DNA from: Paragorgia papillata
Lineage: Eukaryota > Cnidaria > Anthozoa > Scleralcyonacea > Coralliidae
DNA length: 64,000 bases
Direction: 5' to 3'
Assembly (NCBI GenBank): GCA_035771165.1
Contig: JAWNZC010000012.1
Span: forward strand, 1,096,501-1,160,500
Part shown: one piece after another, positions 12,530 to 25,817 of the stretch
How the letters are laid out: each line of letters begins with the position of its first letter
How positions within the stretch are numbered: the first letter of the stretch is position 1
Position numbers and translations under genes: made by a program
Notes under the pieces: generated by a model
Told to the model about the DNA's origin: nothing
Databases searched by the model: none
What the model saw: only the letters and a program-made list of their open reading frames with translations

Positions 12530-12762
12530 TGCCAATGAAAAACATCACGTCTACATAAGCTTATAGAGGTAGTCCAGTCCGTTCTGCGCATGATCAGCAT
12601 CTTTGTTTATGAGGACCACAGAATAAATATTGAGCAGAAGGCCCAATCTCGTCGGAACCTTTGAAGTTTATGTCCTCGCGCAGGTCGCCTCGCGCATGTT
12701 GGCCGCCATGTTGAAAGCAAGTAAAAGTCGCTACTCTCAAAAGTAAACAATATGGCGAAAAG

Positions 12763-13656
12763 AACACCGCGGAAAAACGTCTGCGCATGCGCGTGTACTA
12801 GAAAAAATGGCGGGGAATTTAAATCCCATCTTCGTAAACAAAAACATGGCTTTTAATTATTCAAGGTAAGTGAAACAAACAAAAAAATACACTAGACGGG
12901 TAGTTTGGACATTAATAAAAAGTTTTCTAACATTTAAAATCTAAAAAGAAACAGAATTTAAATTAAAAATTGTCGTTTTAGACTGGGAGGCGTGCGAACA
13001 TTTCTTGAAAAATTGTCGAATACCGAACTTAAGACACAAGAGTTAAGCAAACTATCAAAGAGTTAAGCATTTGCACACGCTTAAATTGTAGAGTAAATCA
13101 TTACCCTTAAATATAGTCAACGCAAAAAATTATGCATGCTACGCAAAAAAAGTTATCCAACAAAACACAAGGCAAACGCTTGCATAGTCAAAAAGTTTGT
13201 ATCAAAATATTTCGTAAAACATAAAAGAACACACACTGGAGCAACTGTTTCGATGGCACCCAAGCAGAATCTGGAAAATCTTCTTGCTTGGATAAAGGCT
13301 CGAATAAGCCAGACAATAAATTTGTGTACAGTCACCTTTGTGAAGTATCTTCCTTGAATTGAAAGTGATGAATGATTCTATTAAATTCAAAATGTAAATA
13401 TATGTAAATATGTAAAGTATAATATTGAAGAAAATCGTTATTAAATATCAATCCTAAAAGGTTTGGAATACAAACCTACCTCTTTAGAATCAATGCAACC
13501 CTTTTTTGTCCTCCGATCGCAAAAAAATGTGCTTTAAACTTTCCCAAATTCACACACAAACCGAGTAAACTTCCTCAACCGCCATCTTTGAGAACAAATT
13601 TGACGCGTGCAATGTGCTCGAATCACGCGCATGCGCAGACGTTTTTCCGCGGTGTT
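12763..13656. mobile_element. 894-bp TIR element with 9-bp target duplication
   Basis: Perfect terminal inverted repeats begin AACACCGCGGAAAAACGTCT and run over 30 bp through GCGCATGCGCGTG. GGCGAAAAG flanks both ends (12754-12762, 13657-13665). The interior is AT-rich without a convincing transposase. It sits in an older repeat (12530-12762) that has a relative at 19870-20038. Confidence 0.9.
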
Positions 13657-14229
13657 GGCGAAAAGTGCGTTCTGATCGTTTAAATGGCTATAACTGAAAA
13701 TTTTGGTGGTAATATTTCTTGGGACGGATAGTACATTGAAAGTGAAGGTAAGTAATCAAATTTATTGTGGTAAGGAAGATATTTAACGAAATTTGAACGG
13801 GAAATTTACGATTTCATTATCTTGTTAATTGGTCCGGCTGGACCTACCCGTCCACTTTTGAAGTTGTACTTTCAAGAATAAATAAGTGAAAAAACTCTTT
13901 AAAAACAGTTTAAATCTAAAGTATAATGATAAAATTACACGTATTGGTTGTTCTATCTTAATCGGACAAGCAATTTTGAAGAACAAAGCAACTCTATAGC
14001 TCTCTATTTGGACGGATTTTAGGCAATTATGATTTGACATATATTTGTTGAAGGCTGACAAACAAGTGCCAGTATTTCTCCAATTTCATTTAATATTTGT
14101 AAACGTTGCTGCTGATAAAAAGATTAACCTGAAATATCAGATCCTTAGTGTTGAAGTCTAGGTATTTTACTTTATTCTACTATAAAATGAACTCATAGTT
14201 AGCTTGAAATGGCCTACTGTATCTTAATA

Positions 14230-17155
14230 GACCTTTTACCTTTTAGGAAAAACCCGCAATGCATTCGGGTAGTTGGGTATCACTTCACTTCCAGGTGAAA
14301 TGGCTGCCGCGAGGCGAGCACTTTTACTTGGAAGAATAATTGATTAGTTTTAACCGCTTTTATCTTTCGAGAGTAAACTTTACTTATTGCAGCATAACTA
14401 GGGGGGTATCTACTACATTCTGTGGAAAAGGCAATGAAGTTACTGCAGTCGTTGTTGAGAAAGTCAATTCAGAGTGATCGACTGAGCGAACACGATTCGA
14501 ACAAAAACATTTATGAAGAAAGGTCTGTGCGAGCGTTTGCAGGTGAGTAAGCTTATCAAGTGGCGATCAATAAAATATTTTGCTATGTGGATATTTGTTT
14601 GTAGTTTATCTGTACAGATCGTGTCGTTTTTGCAATTGTGCACGTCTCTTTAAGCCTTTTTTCGCTTATTGAGACTGACAAAGTTTGGCCATGCTTTCGA
14701 TCAGACGTTCGATAAACAATACCCCTACTAACAATGTTTTGGTTCTGTTTTGGACCGAAAACTAAACTTGTCCAGTGAGCAAAAATTCAGGTTTTTACAA
14801 GAGCTGCAACTTAAAAGTGCTTTCGCGAGTTTTGCAGCCGTTGTTTTGCTTATTTTCTTTGTGTCTTGATTCGTCTCCTCCCAAGTATTAAATTTAGTAA
14901 GTTCTGGGTAGGGGGGACGATCAAACCCAGGGGGATTTGACATTTTTTGAAAATTTACGTCAAATTCCTTACCCAGGGGGCAAAAACTTTTCTGTGGTTC
15001 CACCATTGTATCAATATAAATGCACATATCAATGTTAAGCCCCAGTGTGGGGTGGGGGGCAACCCACAGGGATATTGACTTTGTAGTAGAATAGCCTTGT
15101 TGGTCAAAATACCCCTCCCTGGAAAATATCAACTGTTAAAATATAATATTAAGATAATTTTATGTGTCAAAAATCCCATCCCTTGAGAAAGTCAAATTTC
15201 CCTGTCTCGGGATATGTTGATCAGTCAATATCCCATGGGTTGCCTGCCCCCACCCACCCTGGGCCTTAACATTGATAGGTGCATAACAATTGATTCAAGG
15301 AGAAACAACATTGACAGCATAATAAAGAAGTCAGTACAAAATATGTGTGGTAGTGTTCAGGGAGCTGGACGTTTTTAATATTAACAAATGAATAAATGAT
15401 AAAAAAAATGCTAGGAATAGCAATGCTAGAACATGTTTACAGCATCCTCCTTTAATACCAGCCTTACACATAGTTAGCACAGACAATTTCTTCAGTTATT
15501 TGATTCTGTTTTGACAGCACCAGTAGAGTTGTCACTGGCTAATTCAGTTCCCAGAATCCCAGATGCTTTTGCAACAGCTCATAGGTAAATAAAGGTGGAA
15601 GAATTTCAAGTCTCTTGTCCATCGCTTTGTCTCACCTTGGCACAGTTTGTTGCCTCCTTCAAAGTGCAAGGTTCATCCTTCATATTAATAAATTATATTC
15701 TAACTAATTTAACTATTTTAATATTATAAATATATTCCTAATATGTATATACAGTACAAATATTTATAATTTCATTTACAAACTGTTCAACTATCAACAT
15801 ATTTAACAAGTTAAGCTAAACACTACAAATGTTATTTTAGGTTAAAATATTATATTACTGTAATAAGCTACTGTAGAGCTGCTCCCATCGGTTCATTTTC
15901 ATAGTTGATTAATCATTGTCAACAATCGATTAATATCGATTAATCGTATTGATTAAATAATTTAAATACGACATGTCCATGGTGGTTTGTCCATTCAAAG
16001 GAAGGGGGTGCTTTTATAAAGTTTTTACTAAAATAATTTGTTGGGGATTGCCTCCCTTGTTGTCGCCCAACAATTCAGTCACTATTCATGTTTTAAATCA
16101 CTGTTTAATCACGGGTTATAGATTGCGCACTTTCTCGCACTCTCACAGTTTACACTTGCCACTCCAATCAAAACAAGTCACCTTTGTCATTTGATCACAA
16201 CGACAATGCCCATCTTGTCACAATTTTTTAATCCGGAAAGAAACTCCTTCCAGCATCATGCTGTGCAGGGTTGTTATAGATTTATAGATGATCCGATTAT
16301 TGTTAAGTATAATCGATTGCAGTAAAAAACGAAAAAATAATCGATTAATTGGGAGCACCTCTAAGTTACTGTATTAACTAGGTTGTATTTATAGTTCTAG
16401 AACACTGCACAAACACAAATAAAGTTTATATTTATACCTTGAGTTTTTACGTACTAATATCTAAGTAACTAAAACTATTTGAGAAAAGTTCAATGTACAC
16501 AACACATACAGAGAAAAACTCCACACTTTTTTTTTAATATTTAGTAAATAAACAATGTTGAATTAAAATTATTTTACGACATATTAAAACTAATGCACCT
16601 GTCAATGTTAAGCCCCATGGGAGGGGGGATGGGCAACCCAAAGGGACGTAACAACCTCCATGCCCCTGTGGGTTAGGAATTTGACAAAAACAACCATCCC
16701 GAGAGGGGATATTTGATAATTTTATGTGGGAGTCTGGTGACCACCAAGTATTGAAATGTAGTGTATAAATCTGATAGGTAAATATGAGCTGTTTTTATTG
16801 TATTTTAGTGTTCTATTATCACTCAGGTTGAAATTGTGCTTATTGTGCTCAGTTTCTTTGACAATATAAGTTTAATATTCTGTTAGTTTGTTGACCAATA
16901 CATTACTGTATTTAATTTCAAAGGTTTCAGAAGAGATGGACTGGAAACTGCCCCCTTCAGTAGTGCAGGTTTGAAATGGGCTTAAATGCTCTTGATCAAC
17001 CACAACAGTCAACATTAGTTTAGTTTTTCTAGTTTATCATTTATTCGTAATATTTAAAACGTCCAGCTCCCTGAACACTACCACATACGGTGCATAGATT
17101 TTGTTCTGACTGCTTTATTATGCTGTTAATGTTGTTTCTCCTTGAATCAATTGTT

Positions 17156-17187
<32 letters not shown>

Positions 17188-17376
17188 ACTTCCCAAGACA
17201 GGGAAATTTGACTTTCTTGACAAGCTCGAGGGACGGGATTTTTGACACATAAAATGGTCTTAATATTATATTTTAGCACTTGATATTTCCCAGGGAGGGG
17301 TATTTTGACCAACAAGGCTATTTTACTGCAAGGGAATTTGACAATTTTTCCAGACAAAGTCTATCCCTGTGGGTTG

Positions 17377-17410
<34 letters not shown>

Positions 17411-18252
17411 TTATATTGATACAATGGTGGAACCACAGAAAAGTTTGTTTCTTTATTTGACACAAATGTTTGCCCCCTGGGTAAGGAATTTGACGTAAAT
17501 TTTCAAAAAATGTCAAATCCCCATGGGTTTGATCGTCCCCCCTACCCTGGGGCTAAACTTTGACAAGTGCATAATATTTTAGAACTTACTAAATTACTTG
17601 GGAGGAGACGAATCAAGACACAAAGAAAATAAGCAAAACAACGGCTGCAAAACTCGCGAAAGCACTTTTAAGTTGCAGCTCTTGTAAAAACCTGAATTTT
17701 TGCTCACTGGACAAGCTTAGTTTTCGGTCCAAAACAGAACCAAAACATTGTTAGTAGGGGTATTGTTTATCGAACGTCTGATCGAAAGCATGGCCAAACT
17801 TTGTCAGTCTCAATAAGCGAAAAAAGGCTTAAAGAGACGTGCACAATTGCAAAAACGACACGATCTGTACAGATAAACTACAAACAAATATCCACATAGC
17901 AAAATATTTTATTGATCGCCACTTGATAAGCTTACTCACCTGCAAACGCTCGCACAGACCTTTCTTCATAAATGTTTTTGTTCGAATCGTGTTCGCTCAG
18001 TCGATCACTCTGAATTGACTTTCTCGACAACGACTGCAGTAACTTCATTGCCTTTTCCACAGAATGTAGTAGATACCCCCCTAGTTATGCTGCAATAAGT
18101 AAAGTTTACTCTCGAAAGATAAAAGCGGTTAAAACTAATCAATTATTCTTCCAAGTAAAAGTGCTCGCCTCGCGGCAGCCATTTCACCTGGAAGTGAAGT
18201 GATACCCAACTACCCGAATGCATTGCGGGTTTTTCCTAAAAGGTAAAAGGTC
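14230..18252. mobile_element. 4-kb element with inverted arms over 1 kb long
   Basis: The left arm (14230 to about 15380) and right arm (about 17050 to 18252) are inverted copies of high identity, starting GACCTTTTACCTTTTAGGAA. Recurring motifs near ATGTTAAGCCCC and CAACCCA form internal subrepeats (about 15030, 15260, 16610, 17170, 17390). No transposase in the 1.7-kb middle, which also holds an unrelated hAT-type MITE. No clear target duplication. Confidence 0.85.
15874..16363. mobile_element. 490-bp hAT-type MITE nested in the 4-kb element
   Basis: Ends TAGAGCTGCTCCCA / TGGGAGCACCTCTA, with subterminal repeats of ATCGATTAAT. Flanked by AGCTACTG (15866-15873) and AGTTACTG (16364-16371), an 8-bp duplication with one mismatch, typical of hAT. 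Confidence 0.8.
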
Positions 18253-19869
18253 CATTCTCTAGGTTGGACAGTTCGTCTTGAGTTTTGTTCCCCAAGCTTT
18301 TTAAATATTTCATGATTTGTTGCTTAGATGGAGGTTTAGATTATAGATGTGCAACCTTCAGATAATTTCTCTCCTTTTTTTTAGCTGAGAATAGATTTGA
18401 AATGAAATCTTAAGAAACAATGAACTGTAGAAAATCAAGAGGGGATTCCTCACAGCACTGGCCACTGACACAGGAATAAGTGGCAAATGTTCTTCAGCAG
18501 CTTCAGTCATACTGAGTGTAAACATTTTGAACAAAAAACTTTCTACTTACTTCATGTTTAAGAACAAAAAAGTGTTAATTTCATGTCTTTACCTATTTTG
18601 TACTGTATATGTGAAATAAATGTTTAAAACTCTTTGGGTTTGGTTAACATTGTAACTTGTTTGCAAAAATGTTTTGTAGTCAGTGGTAAACACAGTCAGG
18701 TATATGGGATATGTAATATGTATATAAATAATGCAAATGCTTAAATGTATACCAACAACTACTCAAATGTACAGTATATCCTCTATTATAGGGTGGATGG
18801 TTTATACCTAAATTAATCTACATTAAGAATTTGGAACACATTTCCAACAGCTGTTTCTGAAATAATGCTTTTAAATGAAATGTACACTATGCACGCCTTT
18901 GATACACTAGCAAATACAGGTGTGGGTTTTGAGACTTTCAGAAACAGATAGTTTTAATATGTACTGCAGATCACAACTGACAACACATATACACTTGAAT
19001 AGTTTTAGGTGGTGTTTATTATCAGTTTTTCTTTTCCTTAAATCCAGTAATACAACAATACTCAAATAACGTTCGACTATTAATGGCACTTTAAAAGTGA
19101 AACAAGTGAATCAAAAACATGTGAGTTTTATAAAAGTCTCCATCAATTCAGGCATCAAGCTGTGTCTTTTCTGATGGAAGCTTCTGATTTTCATTCAGTA
19201 AGTTGTCATGTCCAAATACACACAATCCAAACAAATTACTTACTAAAATTACAAGAAAAGAACAAAATCAAATCAACATTTCAACAGCTTGTCAAGTGTA
19301 TCAACTTTCTTTAGCCTGGTAGGTTAATGACAAAAATAAATCTTGTTCAATGTCTTCAATCACAATTCACTTAATACAACAGACAAACAATTGGAGTAAG
19401 AACGTTACTAGAAGAAGGTAAACAAACACATAAAGATGGAATTCTGCGGAATTGGTATTTTTACCCATTGAACTGAACCAGACTAAAATACTTCATCAAT
19501 TTACATGTAACAAATTTGGAGCGAGTGAGCCCTCGTGCGCATATTATAATATCTTTAAATATTCGTAAAAACAAGAGCACGTTTTACACACTGTGCAATT
19601 CTCAATTAAAAATATGTAACTGATGTGAAATTATTAAAAACTCTTCATAAAAGTTCTCTGTAATTTGAAATATGTACCAAGATATCGTACCCGACTGACG
19701 CACTTCAGTCATTGAGGACCGGGCAGATCATCGCTCAGAAGTTGCTAAATTCCACGCGAAAACGTGTTTGTATGCCTTCTAACCTCAAGTAAATTGGTCG
19801 CTTACCTTTCATTTGTAAAATATCAAAGTTAAATGGAAATCGTCCAAAAACTTTTCCAGCTAGAGCCGT
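18253..19869. other. Unassigned AT-rich sequence
   Basis: No gene, repeat boundary or RNA recognised. Confidence 0.5.
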
Positions 19870-20038
19870 TTTGGTGACTCGACTTCGTTTTCCGCCATGT
19901 TGTTCCTTGTTGATCCGCTGGAGTTTACTTGCTTTCAACATGGCGGCGTGTGACATGCGCACTAAAAAAGTGAGGACACTTCGTACCCCTGAGTGGGCCT
20001 TCTGCTTAGTATTTATTCTGTGATGAGGACCCTCAAAC

Positions 20039-22693
20039 CAACCTCGTACCCAGGGTCTTACCTCCGCTGCCCCGCCCCCGCCCACCGCTGCGGAAAGACC
20101 CTGGTACACGCTGGTCACGTGCTTCCCAAAATATGGGCATTACAAAATAAATTTAGTGTGGGTAGGGTGGTACAAAAAACTTTCTCGCCTTGCCGACCGG
20201 AGTAGTGTTTATACAAAACGGAAAACATCTGGCCAGATGAAATGTCACGACTCACGAAAGGTGAACAACGGCTTGGAGAAACAATCCGAAACGAGATATA
20301 ATTTAATAAGAATGCCAAAGTCTCAAAGATCAATATTTTGCTGGCTTTGTAGCGCTGGCGACATGTGTTATTTATTGATGGGAGAATATTCGTTAATCGT
20401 TTTAAACATTCGAATCGCGAGGCTTTTAACTGGACGTATTCACTTAAATATAACGGTAGCTTTCACGTGTGGTATTCAACAACGTACAGGTGAAATACAT
20501 ACGTATTTTATTGTTTATATTGAGAGTTTGAAACAGTCTTCCATTTCGTTATCCACTGTGAGGTTTACTGTGCTGCGTTGTTTTGACCAGTTCTCATGCG
20601 GACAAAATCATGGTCAGTCACCACGAACGTTAACATGATAATTGATAAATATATATTTGATATAAAATGCCAATTTTCAAGTTCATTTTAAAAAGGTTAG
20701 TCGATATCCGTACCTATTATATTTTAAACAATTGGCGAGGGACTATAATTTAATACGACGTGTTATTATTTAATAATAGTCCGAAAGGTTGTTGCGTTTA
20801 AAACGATCAAAACTAAAAGATACGTAACAAGTTAACTTGAACGGGGGTTTCTTTATCGGACAAGAAGTTTGTGACAGCAAAGAAGCAGAAAAATCGATAA
20901 GAATCGCCCGCTTTCTTGAAGTCTACTGAAAGTACTATTTCTTTAAGTAAACAACACAGCGCATTCAGAAATGCAGACAGATGACAACAAAGGTTGACAT
21001 TTCACCTTTGCCTTATTAAATGTGTCTAGTGTTTTGCTGTAGCATTATAGAATGATCTTGGTTTCAAATATTTTACTATTTTAGTACTGTTTATTTTTGT
21101 TTATTTGTCGTACGTTGATTAATACTATTATTCGATATTTTAATACACTTTGCCGAATGGAGGAGCGGCAACAGTTTTCGCAGTGGCGTATTCATATTTC
21201 ATGATTAAGCGACGAAAGATCAAATTTGCGGAGTAACTGGAGTTTATATAAATAGAAAAATGATAATAAGATATCGATTAATCGACTATATATTGTATAA
21301 TTTAAGCACCCAGGTTGACGATTATTAAACGAGTGGGAACATCAAAAACTTTCTTCATTGTAAACTTAAATAAACACAGCGATTTCAGTATTATAAACTA
21401 AAAACAATAGCTGTCAAAACAACTCGTATCACCGGTTTAACGATTCATTTCAAAATTTAATACCAGAAAACAAAACAAGATACGTATACATGCATTTCTT
21501 CGTCTATTCCAGCGAGGTCAAGCATTGATACGCAGGGGACACTCTCACAGTCGAAAATTTTGATAGACGACACGTGACCAGCGTGTACCAGGGTCTTTCC
21601 CAACCTCGTACCCAGGGCCCTCTCTGCTTTCAAAATGGCGCGAGGAGAAGACCCTGGCAAAGGCTGGTCACGTGACACCAATAATTTTGGAATATTTTGA
21701 TGATGACTCACACTGTACCGGGGGGCGCGGTACAGTCACTGATAAACAGCGTATAGTTGGCTTGCGTATGTAAACCTATTCAGCGAACTATTTAGGCACT
21801 CAAGAATAACCAAACCGTACAAATAACAAGACATTCTCTTAACAAGTTTATCAAATCAGTTAATGACCGTGTTCAGTAAGAAGCGTCTAAACGAAACTAC
21901 AACATATTTGCTTTATTATGCAAGCAAGAAGTGTTTATTAATATTTCGGTTTCTGGACTTTCCAAATCTATTAATTTAAAAAGTTTAGAAATATACAAAG
22001 TCAAAGTCTTCAGTGCTGATCTATATAAATGTTCGTCGATCGAAGAATTGTTGTTGATCGAATATTTGTATTAAAGTACAACCTCAAAGTCAACGAGGAG
22101 TCGAAGGACAGCAGATTCGATTCGAACATGCCGTTTGAGTATAAATCGACAGATACAACAATTAAATTTCCACAAATCCAAAACGTGTCGACAAGAAACA
22201 TAAATGTGCTAAACTGGACGGTAAATATACTTCCAACAATCAACAGCATTCGAAATTTCGAATATTTTTAGTGTATGTATCAGTACCTGTAACCGCAGAG
22301 CGGGTTTCTGTTTATCAGTTTATGATCGTTCGTCGCCTTCGGCTTCATTTCTGGCGATTGACGGCAACAAATATGAATTGTCCAGCAAATGTCGTAAATT
22401 TTGAAATATATCTTATTTACCGCTCGAATTTAACGTTACCGGACTTGCAACAACCTTGACGTTTATAAGAACCGAATCAACCGCTCCCCCCAGGACGGGC
22501 GAAGCTCAAATTATCCACGTGACCAAATACTCCAAGAATCTTGGAGTATTTTGGAATCACGTGACCAGCCTTTGCCAGGGTCTTCTCCTCGCGCCATTTT
22601 GAAAGCAGAGAGGGCCCTGGGTACGAGGTTGGGTCTTTCCGCAGCGGTGGGCGGGGGCGGGGGAGCGGAGGTAAGACCCTGGGTACGGGGTTG
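20039..22693. mobile_element. Element A: TIR transposon with 9-bp target duplication, hosting element B
   Basis: Ends CAACCTCGTACCCAGGG / CCCTGGGTACGGGGTTG, flanked by CCCTCAAAC at 20030-20038 and 22694-22702. The terminal repeats run about 85 bp (GC-rich, through GGTCACGTG). The right arm is interrupted at 21601-22631 by element B. Without B the element is about 1.6 kb. No transposase recognised in its AT-rich middle. Confidence 0.9.
21601..22631. mobile_element. Element B: same-family TIR transposon inserted in element A
   Basis: About 75-bp near-perfect terminal repeats starting CAACCTCGTACCCAGGGCCC and running through AAAATGGCGCGAGGAGAAGA to GGTCACGTGA. Flanked by GGTCTTTCC at 21592-21600 and 22632-22640, duplicated from the right arm of element A. 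No transposase seen. Confidence 0.92.
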
Positions 22694-22960
22694 CCCTCAA
22701 ACATGACATTCGTAGATAATTACATGAAGTACTCAGCTCAATGTAAACCGTTAGAAGCGACATGGCAGAAAACCAAGCGATTCGGTGAGGATATCTCTTT
22801 GGATTTCTTCTGAAAATGTTTTGTTTCAAGTACAAGTAATGGAGAGGAAGCAAGAAAAGCTTACAATCTTCAATAAGGTATCAATAAATAATTTTATAAA
22901 CGAAGAAGTAAACATTAGTTTCGTACATGCGCAGAACGGACTGGAGGGCACCTTCAAGCT

Positions 22961-24019
22961 GATTTATGGTTTGACGCATAGACGTTTGGAAAATCCCCGG
23001 AGAAGAACGTCTATGAATCAGCTCCGTAATTCTTGTTCTGTGACGTCGTCTGTCCGCATGGAGTCCGGGGACGCTCTCTGATTGGCCAAATATTTATACA
23101 CGATATTCAATTGGTTAATTACAACTGCTTCCGTTTTGAATGTTTTGTTGTTTACCACGAGACAAAGGCAACGGACTTTTTGACTCGTCCGCTTCAACGC
23201 ATTAATCGAGAATGTATCAAAGCACGGGCTAAAATGAGTTCGTTAATTCTTTTAACAGCTTTTATAGTCGGCGTAATGTTGTTTGAGAACGATCAAACAG
23301 CCGAAAAAGATGCGGGACTGAACTTGTGAATCGCTTCAAACATCACAGTGAAATACGACACTTATAATACGACTTTTGCTCCTCGATGTTTGTTTTTGTT
23401 TTATATATTACCTTCCTACGAAGTTCGGAGTATCCTACTTATCGATTAGAGTTTCTCTCTTCATATAGATTCTTAAGTTGTTAGCGAATACTCGTTAGTC
23501 GTTGACACTCCCTGTAAGCATTGCTGAATTGCAAATTAATCGGAATAAATTACAGAACACGGAATTTGGCGCCGATTCCCAGACGCTCCTAATTCCCGAT
23601 TATTTGGGCTGCAGCGTCTGCACGCAGGCTAGGTTTGGACGAGCAAAGGGAAAGCACAAAAACAGGAAGCTGTATATTGTTTAGGTTAAGCGAAAACTTG
23701 AAAACAACAAGAATCCTACCGTTAACTTTAAAATGATTTGACCACGGAGTGACTACAAACACTGCAGATCGAGTTTTTTTTTACCATACGGCGTTTGTTT
23801 TTTTCAAGTTCTCTGGTTTCTCTTCAAAATATATTAAACGGGTTGTTTGTATCCTTCTTTTCTTCGTGCTCCATTTCGTTTCGTTTAAATAAATGAAAGC
23901 AAAATACTATTTGTTTGAGAGTTTATAGTTTTCTTCGTCGCTAGTCACCAGTGTCCAAGTATTCTTACCGCGTGACACCGTATATATGTATATTTCCCAG
24001 ATTTCGTCTCCCTCGCTTT
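22961..24019. other. Unassigned; short frame with hydrophobic start
   Basis: ATG at 23234 opens 31 codons (MSSLILLTAFIVGVML...) to a stop at 23329, with ATTGGCC and TATTTATA about 150 nt upstream. It could be a first exon of a small secreted peptide, but no partner exon is visible. Confidence 0.3.
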
Positions 24020-24265
24020 TTCTACACGCGTGTAAAGTGGACTACACGCATGTCGAGATTAGCACTGGTACCAGGCTCCGGGCCTTCCGGGCTCCCGGTC
24101 TACGCCCGGGCTCGGGGATGACCTCGTTCTGACGTAATTTTTTTTTGAATTTTCTGACATAAAACGAATTCATGAAGGCTAATTTATATGATTGTCCCCG
24201 AGCCCGGGTGAGGGTGCTAATCTCGACGTGCGCGGAGTCCACTTACACGCGAAATTACACGCGAA
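24020..24265. mobile_element. About 245-bp MITE
   Basis: Inverted ends share TGTAAAGTGGACT and GTCGAGATTAGCAC; the centre is GC-rich then T-rich. Small open frames here are by-products. Confidence 0.7.
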
Positions 24266-25383
24266 TGGGAAAGAAATTCTGCGAGATGTTTATATGTATA
24301 TATATTTATATATTTCCATCAAATCGCCAACTTTCGCGGCTCAAGCGAAACAAAATCTTTGTCAGAAAAATTGGTTTACAAATGACCAAGAGATGTTGCA
24401 GTGGGATGAACCAAACAATATTAAACACGACTAGAAACCATTGAAAAAGCATGAAAAATTGCTATAAAGATCGGAAAAGATGCCGCCAAATGTGACTGAA
24501 AAAACAAAAAGATGTTTCTTCGTGTGTTTGTTCAAAGCCAGCAAAAGACTTATGCACTGATATATCTTGGCTCGAGAGAGAACAGTGAATTGAAAGGAAC
24601 ATCAACACAAACAGTTTTTCACATTTTGCCAGAGAATTGATTGCTTTTTGCTAAGAACAGAACGAGAAAACCACGGAAACCAAACGCCGTAGCCCGTAAT
24701 GCAAAGTTTCACTCGAACCATGGAAAAAACGCCTGAGAAAATGTATATTATTTGACAAGATTTTTGCTGTTTTAACTGAGTTTAATACTGAAAAGGTTTT
24801 GGATATATACCGATTCTAATCAGCTAAAGAAAGCTGGTAAGTTAAATACGAATCACTGCTTACCGATAAATTTTCTTTTGGCTCTTCTCAGATGCTGCAA
24901 ACACTGCCATATAGTTCTTCCCTGATTAGTTTTTCCTCTCTTATAGCTATAGTTTTCAGGCTGTTACCTACGTTTTTTTTCTGTTCTGATGTTTTTCTTT
25001 GAGGTTCAACATTATAATTGGAACATGAGGAATCATATTCAAACAGTTTAATAGGCACCTTGATATAAGGGTCTGTAATTATTGTTTGTTTTTGCTATCA
25101 ATTTCTGGTGCTATTATAGGTCGTGACACAAGTTTTTCCTCAGCCACTGCTTTATTATTTTGGAATAAAACATTGCTTTGGAAATTGGTCAATAATAGAA
25201 AAACTACATTCATAAAAGTGATAAAACAGGATGTAAAGGAGGCCAGGCGTTTATATTTGTATACAAAAACAGTTTATTTGGGGGGGGGGGGTATTTATGT
25301 ATATTTAACGTATTAAAAGCGGGCGAGGGATTGTTGCGTTTATGTATTTCTAGTATATAAAATAATTTTGCCATTTTATTTTG

Positions 25384-25389
25384 TTTATT
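25384..25389 (-). promoter_or_regulatory. Candidate poly(A) signal for the lectin-ZP gene
   Basis: AATAAA on the minus strand about 200 nt after the stop codon, with a second AATAAA at 25380-25375. It is the first such hexamer downstream. Inferred by position only. Confidence 0.4.
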
Positions 25390-25585
25390 CGGATATAGTT
25401 TGGAATAGATGAAAAATTGGGTGCTTAGTTTATCTATGCTGGATTTAACTGTACTGTAATAAAGAAGTTGTTTGGTGTTTTATATTGCATAACCGTCCTC
25501 GGACTCACCGCCATTTAAGAAGAAAAAAATGAATATACACTAAGCTCACCAGTTTTAAGGTATCCTGATACAACTACTAAATGAC

Positions 25586-25817
25586 TCAGTAGAGGTATGT
25601 TATATTCTCATCTTCCTGTTCAACAAGTATTCGTTTACGCTTGCCATTCGACGAACATTTCACCTGACACGACTTGCTGCTCGTCTCGCATACGGTCACC
25701 CTGCAGTGTATACGCGTGGTGTAATGATGTAATCCACGAAAGCGGAACGCCTGGAAACTAAACCTCGCTGTGATTCCCGACGACTGATGAAATTCCACAG
25801 TTTTGTCTTTTGGACAA
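25586..25817 (-). CDS. Lectin-ZP gene exon 4: ZP-C, furin-like site, stop
   Basis: Acceptor GCATTAG/TTGTCC. Phase 2 entry completes the glycine codon, giving ERG-CPKDKTVEF, the classic start of the ZP-C subdomain. Next come RFSFQAFRF and a cysteine-rich end (IHCRVTVCE, SKSCQVKC). The basic site KRKR is the expected furin cleavage position, followed by an acidic tail ending at a TGA at 25588-25586. Most ZP proteins carry a transmembrane or GPI segment here; none is visible, so a further alternative exon is possible. Confidence 0.85.

Larger units (their letters stand above)
19870..22960. repeat. Older dispersed repeat split by nested transposons
   Basis: The left part (19870-20038, with TTTACTTGCTTTCAACATGG) and right part (22703-22960, with ATGACATTCGTAGATAATTA) resemble parts of repeats at 12530-12760, 54170-54482 and 59429-59747. 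They are separated by element A (20039-22693). Confidence 0.6.

Noticed and set aside
13136..13357. Frame containing KRTHTGA, like a zinc-finger linker
   Set aside because: No Cys2-His2 spacing; lies inside a non-coding TIR element.
19735..20118. 127-codon minus-strand frame
   Set aside because: Runs across the boundary between an old repeat and the end of transposon A; no domain.
23560..23580. TTTGGCGCC resembling a tRNA-Lys primer-binding site
   Set aside because: No LTR pair, gag/pol frame or polypurine tract nearby; likely chance.
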